Shown: positions 34,542 through 42,056 of the stretch, piece after piece | How the letters are laid out: every line of letters begins with the position of its first letter | Numbering within the stretch: position 1 is the stretch's first letter | Made by a program: the position numbers and the translations under genes | Source of the DNA: Nocardia vulneris | GTDB lineage: Bacteria > Actinomycetota > Actinomycetes > Mycobacteriales > Mycobacteriaceae | Length of the DNA stretch: 64,000 bases | NCBI RefSeq assembly: GCF_001613425.1 | Contig: NZ_BDCI01000039.1 | Coordinates: forward strand, 1 to 64,000 | Reading direction: 5' to 3' | Notes under the pieces: generated by a model | What the model was told of the DNA's origin: nothing | The model's input: the letters and a program-made list of their open reading frames with translations, nothing else | Database searches by the model: none

Positions 34542-35548
34542 CGGTGCAACGCCGCATCGAAGATCGGCCAGGAGTTGTGCAGGTCCTGCTGCCAGTAACC
34601 CCACGAGTGCGTGCCCGTCGCGCGCAGGTCGACGGTCGCCGGAATGCGCAACTCCCGCAACCGGTCTCGCAGCTGCCGGGTGCAGACGTGCGCGATGGCC
34701 TCCAGCGGTGCGCCGAAGATCAGCTGATAGGTCAGTTGCAGCAGATCGCCGCGGACGCCGTCGACGGTGTCGTAGGGCCCCGGATTGCCGTTCCCGCTGG
34801 CCACGTATATCGCTGTGCCACGCAACTTTTCGGCGTGCAGGTAGGGATCGTTGGCGGCCCACGCGGGATCGCTCGGCGGTCCCCACATGTTCACCGGATT
34901 ACCCTGCTGACTGGCGACCACCGCGTTGACCACGGCCTGACCGCGCGCGTCGCTGGTCCGTACACACCCGCTGTACGAACCGATCGCGCGATACACCCCG
35001 GGCGCGGACAGGGCCAGCTGGAACACGGCCGTGCCCGCCATCGAGATCCCGGCGATCGCGTTCGCGCCGGTCGTGTTCAGCATGGCGTCGACGATCGGCG
35101 GCAGCTCCCGCGTGAGAAAGGTGGCCCAGCGCTGCTTGCCCAGCGCCGGATCGTCGGCGCGCCAGTCGGTGAAGTAGCTGCCCTCGCCGCCGAACGGGAT
35201 GACGATATTGACCTGTTTGTCGGCGAAGAACTCCGCGACATCGGTCGCGTCGGCCCAATTTCGATCTATCCCGCCATCTGCGCCGTTGAGCAGATACAGT
35301 GTCGGCGCCGGTATCGAATCATCCGGTGCCCGAAGCACTTTCAAGGCCACCGGTTTTCCCATCAACGCGGAGTGGACGATCATGTCGATGCCTGCCCGGC
35401 CCTCGGCGAAGCTCAGCACGCGCGAGCCGTCCGGAGCAGTCACCGGCGGCTCGGCGCGCGCGGTGCTCGTGAGCAGCGCGCCCACCAGCACCGCGGTCGC
35501 GCACCGCGCCGCGAGCACCGACGCGCCCCGGAAAATCCGATCGACCAC
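34538..35548 (-). CDS. Ag85-type mycolyltransferase/esterase
   Basis: A 336-residue secreted protein with a signal peptide (RCATAVLVGALLTSTARA) and the antigen 85 core: TLYLLNGADGGI, YFTDWRADDP, the nucleophile motif GISMAG, SYSGCVRTSD, and the His region THSWGYWQQDLHNSW. The catalytic elbow is canonical, unlike that of its paralogue at 29648. It should transfer mycoloyl or related acyl groups outside the membrane. It is translationally coupled to the DHA2 exporter. Upstream lies the divergent furA promoter, about 170 bases away. Confidence 0.88.
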   Translation of the reverse strand: MVDRIFRGASVLAARCATAVLVGALLTSTARAEPPVTAPDGSRVLSFAEGRAGIDMIVHSALMGKPVALKVLRAPDDSIPAPTLYLLNGADGGIDRNWADATDVAEFFADKQVNIVIPFGGEGSYFTDWRADDPALGKQRWATFLTRELPPIVDAMLNTTGANAIAGISMAGTAVFQLALSAPGVYRAIGSYSGCVRTSDARGQAVVNAVVASQQGNPVNMWGPPSDPAWAANDPYLHAEKLRGTAIYVASGNGNPGPYDTVDGVRGDLLQLTYQLIFGAPLEAIAHVCTRQLRDRLRELRIPATVDLRATGTHSWGYWQQDLHNSWPIFDAALHR

Positions 35549-35720
35549 GCGGCACCTCCGGCCACTTCGTGCACTCGTCCGATGTGCGCAGACGCTAACC
35601 GGCCCCGGTCGCCCCGGCCCGGCCTTCCCGCATTCCTTGGGACACCTGACCGACCGTCACCGCGGGCTCCTGGTGTCGATCACAACGGGCGCGCACCCGG
35701 ATTCGACCGGCGGCCAATGG

Positions 35721-35756
35721 TTGACTCATTCCAGAAAACGGACAAGACTCTGGTTC
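35721..35756 (+). promoter_or_regulatory. furA promoter for a leaderless transcript
   Basis: TTGACT (35721-35726), a 17-base spacer and AAGACT (35744-35749) form a good -35/-10 pair. The GTG start at 35757 lies seven bases after the -10, at the expected +1. CCAGA and TCTGG form an inverted repeat across the spacer and may be the FurA self-operator, as known for mycobacterial furA. Confidence 0.65.
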
Positions 35757-36200
35757 GTGCCTACGGCCATGGAATTCCAGCAGATGCTGCGGGGAGTTTC
35801 GCTGCGCGTGACGGCGCCCCGGGTCGCGGTACTGAGCGCCGTACACGAGCACCCGCATGCCGACACCGATTCCATCATCCGGGCCGTGCGCTCCCGCCTG
35901 TCGGCGGTGTCGCACCAGGCGGTTTACGACTCGCTGCACACCCTCACCGCCGCCGGCCTGCTGCGCTGCATCCAGCCGTCCGGTTCGGTGGCGCGGTACG
36001 AGACCCGGGTCGGCGACAACCATCATCACGTCGTGTGCCGCCACTGCGGCCGGATCGCCGACGTCGACTGCGCGATCGGCGAAGCGCCCTGCCTGTCCGC
36101 GTCCGACGACAGCGGCTTCGCCATCGACGAGGCCGAAGTCATCTATTGGGGCCGCTGCCCCGACTGTGCGGCGAAGACCGCCGCTCCACCACGTCCCTGA
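35757..36200 (+). CDS. furA: Fur-family regulator paired with katG
   Basis: A 147-residue Fur protein: a DNA-binding winged helix (LRVTAPRVAVLSAVHEHPHADTDSI, SHQAVYDSLHTLTAAGLL), the metal-binding HHHVVCRHCGR and a C-terminal CPDC pair of structural zinc cysteines. The start is a GTG at the +1 of a good promoter, giving a leaderless message; a downstream ATG (MEFQQM) is the alternative. It is 35 bases upstream of katG in the order conserved in mycobacteria, where FurA represses both genes until peroxide oxidises it. Confidence 0.88.
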   Translation: MPTAMEFQQMLRGVSLRVTAPRVAVLSAVHEHPHADTDSIIRAVRSRLSAVSHQAVYDSLHTLTAAGLLRCIQPSGSVARYETRVGDNHHHVVCRHCGRIADVDCAIGEAPCLSASDDSGFAIDEAEVIYWGRCPDCAAKTAAPPRP

Positions 36201-36235
36201 CCACAGCCCGCACTACTCATCAAGGAAGGAATACC

Positions 36236-38461
36236 GTGACGTCCGACAGCCGTCCACCTACTCCTGATACCGAAACTCGCAGCGCGAGCGAGAGCGAGAA
36301 CCCGGCGATCCCGTCCCCGACGCCGCAGACCGACCACCGCCCCCGCACCAACAAGGACTGGTGGCCGGAGCAGATCGATCTCTCGGTGCTGCACGCGCAT
36401 TCGTCCAAGTCGAACCCGCTCGGCGAGAGTTTCAACTATGCCGAAGAGTTCGCGAAGCTCGATGTCGAAGCGCTGAAGGCGGACGTCGCGGCAGTCCTGA
36501 CCAACTCGCAGGACTGGTGGCCCGCCGACTACGGCAACTACGGCGGTCTGTTCATCCGGATGAGCTGGCACGCCGCAGGCACCTACCGCATCGCCGACGG
36601 CCGCGGCGGCGGCGGACAGGGCGCGCAGCGGTTCGCCCCGCTCAACAGCTGGCCCGACAACGCGAACCTGGACAAGGCGCGCCGGCTGCTGTGGCCGGTC
36701 AAGCAGAAGTACGGCAACAAGATCTCCTGGGCCGACCTGCTGGTGTTCGCCGGCAACGTGGCACTCGACTCGATGGGCTTCCAGACCTTCGGTTTCGGCT
36801 TCGGCCGCCCCGACATCTGGGAACCGGAAGAGGTCTTCTGGGGTCCGGAGGACACCTGGCTCGGCGACGAGCGCTACAGCGGTGACCGTGAGCTGTCGGG
36901 CCCGCTCGGCGCGGTCCAGATGGGCCTGATCTACGTGAACCCGGAAGGGCCGAACGGTCAGCCCGATCCGGTCGCCTCCGCGCGCGATATCCGCGAGACG
37001 TTCGGCCGCATGGCGATGAACGACGAGGAGACCGCCGCGCTCATCGTCGGCGGCCACAGCTTCGGCAAGACGCACGGCGCGGGCAACCCCGACCTGGTGG
37101 GCGCCGAACCCGAAGCCGCGCCGATCGAGCAGCAGGGCCTCGGCTGGAAGAGCGCCCACGGTACCGGCAAGGGCAAGGACGCCATCACCAGCGGCCTGGA
37201 GGTCGTGTGGACCTCCACGCCGACCCAGTGGGGCAACGGGTTCCTGCAGAACCTGTACGGCTACGAGTGGGAGCTGACCAAGAGCCCCGCCGGCGCGTGG
37301 CAGTGGAAGCCGAAGGACGGCGCGGGCGAGGGCACCATCCCCGATCCGTTCGACGGTCCCGGCCGCACCCCGACCATGCTGACCTCGGACCTGGCCCTGC
37401 GCGAGGACCCGATCTATCGGGAGATCACCAGCCGCTGGCTGGAGCACCCCGAAGAGCTGTCCGTGGCATTCGCCAAGGCCTGGTACAAACTGCTGCACCG
37501 CGACATGGGTCCGATCAGCCGCTACCTCGGCCCGTGGGTGCCCGAACCGCAGCTCTGGCAGGACCCGGTGCCGGCCGTCGAGCACGCGCTGATCGACGCG
37601 CAGGACATCGAGGCGCTCAAGAGCAAGGTGCTCGAATCCGGCCTGTCGGTGCCGCAGCTCGTCAAGACGGCCTGGGCCTCCGCGTCGAGCTTCCGCAGCA
37701 CCGACAAGCGCGGCGGCGCGAACGGTGCCCGGATCCGGCTCGAGCCCCAAAAGAGCTGGGAGCTCAACGAACCCGCCGAACTGGCCAAGGTGCTGCCGGT
37801 GCTGGAACAGATCCAGCAGGACTTCAACGGCTCCGCCGCCGGCGGCAAGCAGGTCTCGCTGGCCGACCTGATCGTCCTCGCCGGTGCCGCGGCGATCGAG
37901 AAGGCGGCCAAGGATGCGGGGCACGCCGTGACGGTGCCCTTCGCCCCCGGACGCACCGACGCGACGCAGGAGAACACCGACGTCGAGTCGTTCGCGGTGC
38001 TCGAACCGCGGGCCGACGGTTTCCGCAACTACGTGCGGGCCGGTGAGAAGGCGCCGTTGGAGCGGCTGCTGCTCGAGCGGGCCTACCTGCTCGACGTGAC
38101 GGCGCCGGAGCTGACGGTGCTCATCGGTGGTCTGCGTGCGCTGGGCGCCAACTACGGCGGCACCGAGCACGGCGTGTTCACCCAGCGACCGGGCACGCTG
38201 ACCAACGACTTCTTCGTCAACCTCCTCGACCAGAGCGTCGAGTGGAAGGCCGCGGAGTCGGCGGAGAACGTCTACCAGGGCGTCCGCGCGGGTCAGCCCA
38301 CCTGGACCGCGACCGCCAACGACCTGATCTTCGGCTCGCATTCGCAGTTGCGCGCGATCGCCGAGGTCTACGCCCAGCAGGACGCGGGCCGGCGGTTCGT
38401 CGACGACTTCGTCGCCGCGTGGGTCAAGGTCGTCGACAGCGACCGGTTCGACCTCGCCTGA
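36236..38461 (+). CDS. katG: Catalase-peroxidase
   Basis: A 741-residue enzyme of the expected KatG length, with two peroxidase-like halves. Distal site residues are Arg108, Trp111 and His112 in IRMSWHAAGTYR. The proximal haem ligand is His274 in VGGHSFGKTHG. The Trp111-Tyr233-Met259 adduct residues that give catalase activity are all present (GLIYVNPEG, FGRMAMNDEE). The haem-access-channel serine region (DAITSGLEVVW) is also conserved. The GTG start at 36236 has a GGAAGGA ribosome site. It removes hydrogen peroxide and, in mycobacteria, activates isoniazid. It is in an operon with furA and is followed by a strong hairpin terminator. Confidence 0.97.
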   Translation: MTSDSRPPTPDTETRSASESENPAIPSPTPQTDHRPRTNKDWWPEQIDLSVLHAHSSKSNPLGESFNYAEEFAKLDVEALKADVAAVLTNSQDWWPADYGNYGGLFIRMSWHAAGTYRIADGRGGGGQGAQRFAPLNSWPDNANLDKARRLLWPVKQKYGNKISWADLLVFAGNVALDSMGFQTFGFGFGRPDIWEPEEVFWGPEDTWLGDERYSGDRELSGPLGAVQMGLIYVNPEGPNGQPDPVASARDIRETFGRMAMNDEETAALIVGGHSFGKTHGAGNPDLVGAEPEAAPIEQQGLGWKSAHGTGKGKDAITSGLEVVWTSTPTQWGNGFLQNLYGYEWELTKSPAGAWQWKPKDGAGEGTIPDPFDGPGRTPTMLTSDLALREDPIYREITSRWLEHPEELSVAFAKAWYKLLHRDMGPISRYLGPWVPEPQLWQDPVPAVEHALIDAQDIEALKSKVLESGLSVPQLVKTAWASASSFRSTDKRGGANGARIRLEPQKSWELNEPAELAKVLPVLEQIQQDFNGSAAGGKQVSLADLIVLAGAAAIEKAAKDAGHAVTVPFAPGRTDATQENTDVESFAVLEPRADGFRNYVRAGEKAPLERLLLERAYLLDVTAPELTVLIGGLRALGANYGGTEHGVFTQRPGTLTNDFFVNLLDQSVEWKAAESAENVYQGVRAGQPTWTATANDLIFGSHSQLRAIAEVYAQQDAGRRFVDDFVAAWVKVVDSDRFDLA

Positions 38462-38472
38462 TCGTCGATCGG

Positions 38473-38504
38473 AAACAGGCCGCTCCTTCGGGGGCGGCCT
38501 GTTT
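38473..38504 (+). terminator. Intrinsic terminator after katG
   Basis: AAACAGGCCGC and GCGGCCTGTTT form a perfect 11-pair stem with a TTCG-type loop, ending in TTTT, 12 bases past the katG stop. It is the clearest Rho-independent terminator in the window. Confidence 0.85.
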
Positions 38505-38516
38505 TCGTGCGGCCCG

Positions 38517-38536
38517 CGAGTGACTTTCGGCCTTCC
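38517..38536 (+). promoter_or_regulatory. DosR-like box upstream of the nitroreductase gene
   Basis: CGAGTGACTTTCGGCCTTCC resembles natural DosR sites (core GGGACTTTCGGCC) and lies 56 bases before the ATG at 38592. A second, weaker candidate with one base less spacing (TTCGGGTCCGAGTCCT) sits at 38539-38554. Paired boxes upstream of acg are known in M. tuberculosis. Confidence 0.55.
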
Positions 38537-38591
38537 GATTCGGGTCCGAGTCCTGTATCGGCGGCCGGCTCGCGCATCGGACACTCGAGAC

Positions 38592-39593
38592 ATGACCGCA
38601 AGCGACGCACTCCCCCGGACACTGGCGCCGGATCGGCCGACGCTCACGGCGGCCGTGCGACTGGCCGGGCGGGCGCCCTCGGTACACAACACCCAGCCGT
38701 GGCAGTGGGTGTTCGACGGCACCTACCTGCATCTGCATCGAGACGACGACCGGCTGCTGACCTCGACCGACCCGCGCGGCAGGCAGCTGGTGATCAGCTG
38801 CGGGGCAGTGCTGCATCACCTGCGTACCGCGCTCGCCGTGCGCGGCTGGCACACCGACGTCGTCCGGCTACCGGATCCGGCCCGGCCCGATCGCCTGGCG
38901 ACGATCTCGTTCCGCCCGTGGCCGGACCCGCCCGCGGGCGTGCACGCCAGGGCGCGGGTGATCGAGCTACGGCGGACCGATCGGCTGCCGCTGCTGCCGC
39001 CGCGGGAGTGGCCCGAATTCCTGCACGCCGCACGGTTGCTCACCAATCCGCACCACATCGAACTCGATGTGCTCGGTCCGGCTGCGGGCCCGCGCCTCGC
39101 GCTCGCGGCGCAGCGCACGACCGCGCTGCACCGGTACGACATGGAGTATCAAGCCGAATTGCACTGGTGGACCGGGCATTCCGATCTGGTGGACGTGGTG
39201 CCGCGCAGCGCCATGATTTCCCGCGAGGAGTCCGCCCGTGTGCCCGTCGGGCGCGCGTTCCCCGCCACGGCACAGTCCGGTCGCCGCGCGGCGACCGAGG
39301 ACCGTGCCCGGCTGGTGGTGCTCAGCTCCGCCGCGGACTCGGTGCGCGAGTGGTTGCACACGGGCGAGGCGCTCTCGGCGGTGCTGCTGGAAGCCGCCGC
39401 GGCGGGGCTGGCCACATGCACGCTCACCCACATCACCGAAATGACCACCGCCCGAACGACGATCGCCAATCTGCTGCCCCATCCCGGCACCCCGCAGGTC
39501 GTGCTCCGGATCGGCGTCGCACCCGACGGCGAGGTGCCCGTCCTGTCGCGGCGCCGCCCCGTCCCCGACATCCTGTCGTTTCGTCAGGGATAA
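38592..39593 (+). CDS. Acg-family nitroreductase-like protein
   Basis: A 333-residue protein built of two nitroreductase-like halves, as in M. tuberculosis Acg (Rv2032). Visible landmarks are AAVRLAGRAPSVHNTQPWQWVF near the start, ISCGAVLHHLRTALAVRGW, and in the second half GEALSAVLLEAAAAGLATCTLTHITE. Acg-type proteins have lost typical nitroreductase activity and may store flavin; acg is one of the strongest DosR targets. Here, too, DosR-like boxes lie in front and dosR is 1.7 kb downstream. The gene follows the katG terminator, so it has its own promoter. Confidence 0.87.
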   Translation: MTASDALPRTLAPDRPTLTAAVRLAGRAPSVHNTQPWQWVFDGTYLHLHRDDDRLLTSTDPRGRQLVISCGAVLHHLRTALAVRGWHTDVVRLPDPARPDRLATISFRPWPDPPAGVHARARVIELRRTDRLPLLPPREWPEFLHAARLLTNPHHIELDVLGPAAGPRLALAAQRTTALHRYDMEYQAELHWWTGHSDLVDVVPRSAMISREESARVPVGRAFPATAQSGRRAATEDRARLVVLSSAADSVREWLHTGEALSAVLLEAAAAGLATCTLTHITEMTTARTTIANLLPHPGTPQVVLRIGVAPDGEVPVLSRRRPVPDILSFRQG

Positions 39594-39717
39594 CGACAGG
39601 ACCGGCCCGGGGCACGGCGGCGCCCGTTGGTCGCCGTGCCCCGGAATCTGCCGGGTGGTCTGTTCTGTTTCGTTGCGGCAGAATGACTCCCGGTGGGATC
39701 GGCGATGGGGGTAGGCC

Positions 39718-41226
39718 ATGCGTATCCGGGCACGCAGGATCGGGATGATCTCGGCGACCGTGGCGCTGCTGTTCAGTACGGCGTGCGGCAGCTCTGAACA
39801 GGCACCCGACGCGCTGGACAAGTTCTACCGGCAGTCGCCGCAGTGGATTTCGTGCGCCGAATTCCCGGGCACCGACGCGATCGCCGATGCGGGATACCAG
39901 TGCACTCATATCGAAGTGCCGCTCGACTATGCCGAACCCGCCGGTGCCACCGCGCGAATCGCCATCTCCCGTCGCCCCGCCGACGGCGACCGGATCGGCG
40001 CACTGCTCACCAATCCGGGCGGGCCGGGCGCCCCCGGCCTGACGTATCCGGCCGTGTTCGCGAAAACGCCGCTGGCCCAACGCTTCGATCTGATCGGCGT
40101 CGATGTGCGCGGCCTGGGCGCGTCCACACCGAAGGTGACCTGCCTGACCGAGGAAGAGTTCCAGGCCCAGCGCAGCGACCTGGACCTCGATTTCTCCCCG
40201 GCCGGTATCGCACAGACCGAGCAGGAACACCGGGACTATGTCGCGAAATGCGTCGAACGCACCGGGCTCGACGTACTCGCACACGTCGGAACCGCCGATG
40301 TGGCAAGGGACTTCGACGTCATCCGAGCTGTGCTCGGCGATCCGAAGCTGACCTACTTCGGCGGGTCGTACGGCACTCGGCTCGGCTCGACCATGGCCGA
40401 GCTGTTCCCGCAGCGCATCCGCGCCATGGTTTTGGACGGCGGCGTCGACCCGGCGACGAACATGATCGACCAGGTCACCTTCTCGGCCGGATTCCAGCAC
40501 GCGTTCGAGGCGTTCGCGGCCGCGTGCGTCACGACGCCGACCTGCCCGATCGGTGTGGACCCCGATCCGGCACGAGTACGAATATCGTTGCGTGCGTTGC
40601 TGGACCCCCTGATCGAGCGGCCGGCGACCACCTCCGACCAGCGCGGCCTCGGTTATCCCGATGCCCTGTCCGGGATCGTCAATTCGCTCTACACGCCGCA
40701 GACCTGGCCGCAGCTCACCCAGGGGCTCACCGAACTCACCCAGGGTCGCGGTGACACCCTGCTCGCGGTCGCGGACTTCTTCGCGCGTCCGGGCACGGTG
40801 GCACGCGACCTGCACAACGCCGTGATGTGCCTGGAGGAGGTCCGAGTCACCGATCGCGCCGCGGCGGCCGAACTCGATCGCCGAATGCGGGCCGCCGCCC
40901 CCATATTCGACGACGGGCGGGCGAGCGGGCAAGCGCCGCTGGACCTCTGCGCATTCTGGCCGGTGCCCCCCGCGTCGCAACCCCACGTCCCGAACGTGAC
41001 CGGGTTGCCCCCGGTGCTCGTCGTCGCCACCACCGGCGATCCCGCGACACCGCATCCCGGCGGGGTAGCACTCGCCCGCGCCCTGCACGCGCCGCTGATC
41101 ACCTATGAGAGCGTGCAGCACGGCGCGTTCGATAGCGGCGTGGCCTGCGTGGACGAGCCTGTGCTCCGCTATCTGATCGATCTGGCCCCGCCTCCCGGGG
41201 AGGTACGCTGCGCGCACGTAGGGTGA
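39718..41226 (+). CDS. Lipoprotein alpha/beta hydrolase with TAP-like C-terminus
   Basis: A 502-residue protein. Its N-terminal signal ends in the lipobox FSTAC, so it is probably lipid-anchored outside the membrane. The hydrolase core has TNPGGPGAPG, the nucleophile motif GGSYGTRLGS and a C-terminal TAP-like domain (VLVVATTGDPATPHPGG, with the His in QHGAFDSG). It belongs to the same group as mycobacterial Hip1/CaeA and Streptomyces tripeptidyl aminopeptidases, and is related to the hydrolase at 10486. It sits between the nitroreductase and dosR; whether it shares their control is not shown by the sequence. Confidence 0.87.
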   Translation: MRIRARRIGMISATVALLFSTACGSSEQAPDALDKFYRQSPQWISCAEFPGTDAIADAGYQCTHIEVPLDYAEPAGATARIAISRRPADGDRIGALLTNPGGPGAPGLTYPAVFAKTPLAQRFDLIGVDVRGLGASTPKVTCLTEEEFQAQRSDLDLDFSPAGIAQTEQEHRDYVAKCVERTGLDVLAHVGTADVARDFDVIRAVLGDPKLTYFGGSYGTRLGSTMAELFPQRIRAMVLDGGVDPATNMIDQVTFSAGFQHAFEAFAAACVTTPTCPIGVDPDPARVRISLRALLDPLIERPATTSDQRGLGYPDALSGIVNSLYTPQTWPQLTQGLTELTQGRGDTLLAVADFFARPGTVARDLHNAVMCLEEVRVTDRAAAAELDRRMRAAAPIFDDGRASGQAPLDLCAFWPVPPASQPHVPNVTGLPPVLVVATTGDPATPHPGGVALARALHAPLITYESVQHGAFDSGVACVDEPVLRYLIDLAPPPGEVRCAHVG

Positions 41227-41243
41227 GGTGCGACCGCGTTTGT

Positions 41244-41263
41244 CAAGGGACTTCGGTCACCGA
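41244..41263 (+). promoter_or_regulatory. DosR-like box upstream of dosR
   Basis: CAAGGGACTTCGGTCACCGA shares the GGGACT...GTC...C core with the DosR consensus and lies 75 bases before the dosR ATG. It suggests autoregulation, as in mycobacteria. A seven-pair GC-rich hairpin (41268-41285) follows and may be the terminator of the hydrolase gene. Confidence 0.6.
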
Positions 41264-41338
41264 TTCGAGGCCCGACGCCGGGCCTGCGGCGGGTAAATCT
41301 TCGTAGGCTGAGGTAACGGCCCAGGAAGGTGCAACGCA

Positions 41339-41986
41339 ATGGTCACAGTGTTCTTGGTGGACGATCACGCGATCGTGCGACGCGGGGTCGCCGACCTGAT
41401 CGACGCCGAAACCGACCTCCAGGTGATCGGCGAGGCGGGCACCGTGTCCCAGGCAATGGCGCGCATCCCCGCACTGCGCCCCGACGTCGCCGTCCTCGAC
41501 GTACGACTACCCGACGGCAACGGCATCGAACTATGCCGCGAACTACTCGACCAACACCCCGGCCTGCACTGCCTCATCCTGACCTCGTTCACCGACGAGC
41601 AAGCGATGCTCGACGCAATCCTGGCCGGGGCCAGCGGGTACGTGGTCAAGGACATCGGCGCCCTCGAACTCGTCGACGCCATTCGCGAGGTCGGCGCCGG
41701 GCACTCGCTGCTCGACAATCGCGCCGCCGCCGCGCTCATGGCGAAACTCCGGGAAGAGGCCGCGGCCCGAACCGGCCCGCTGGCCGGTCTCACCGAGCAG
41801 GAACGCACCCTGCTCGAGCTGCTCGGTGAGGGATTGACCAACCGGCAGATCGCCGGGCGGATGTTCCTGGCCGAGAAAACGGTGAAGAACTACGTCTCCC
41901 GGCTGCTGGCCAAGCTCGGGGTCGAGCGGCGCACGCAGGCCGCGGTGCTCGCCTCCAAACTCAATGCACCGCCGAAGGGCGAATGA
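41339..41986 (+). CDS. dosR: Hypoxia/NO response regulator DosR (DevR)
   Basis: A 215-residue NarL-family regulator that is strikingly close to mycobacterial DosR by eye. Matching segments include the receiver start (VFLVDDHAIVRRG), the phospho-acceptor Asp54 in AVLDVRLPDGNGIELCREL, Lys104 in GASGYVVKDI, LLDNRAAAALMAKLR, and the recognition helix FLAEKTVKNYVSRLLAKLG. The lysines and asparagine that contact the DosR box (Lys180, Lys183, Asn184) are present. In mycobacteria DosR switches on dormancy genes under hypoxia, NO or CO. A ribosome site (AGGAAGG) precedes the ATG. The sensor kinase gene follows 70 bases downstream. Confidence 0.93.
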   Translation: MVTVFLVDDHAIVRRGVADLIDAETDLQVIGEAGTVSQAMARIPALRPDVAVLDVRLPDGNGIELCRELLDQHPGLHCLILTSFTDEQAMLDAILAGASGYVVKDIGALELVDAIREVGAGHSLLDNRAAAALMAKLREEAAARTGPLAGLTEQERTLLELLGEGLTNRQIAGRMFLAEKTVKNYVSRLLAKLGVERRTQAAVLASKLNAPPKGE

Positions 41987-42056
41987 CCCGCGAACCGCCG
42001 ACCGGCTCGGGAGCGGTTGGCCGGCGCGGCGGGCCTGCGCGCTCGCGCGTGCGAAA

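Noticed and set aside
35634..35655. A possible DosR box between mycolyltransferase and furA
   Set aside because: Only GGGAC and a few other positions match; the second half-site is missing.
34544..38461. A 1305-residue open frame ending in KatG
   Set aside because: Only the last 741 residues match catalase-peroxidase. The rest is antisense of the mycolyltransferase and out of frame with furA, open because of high GC.
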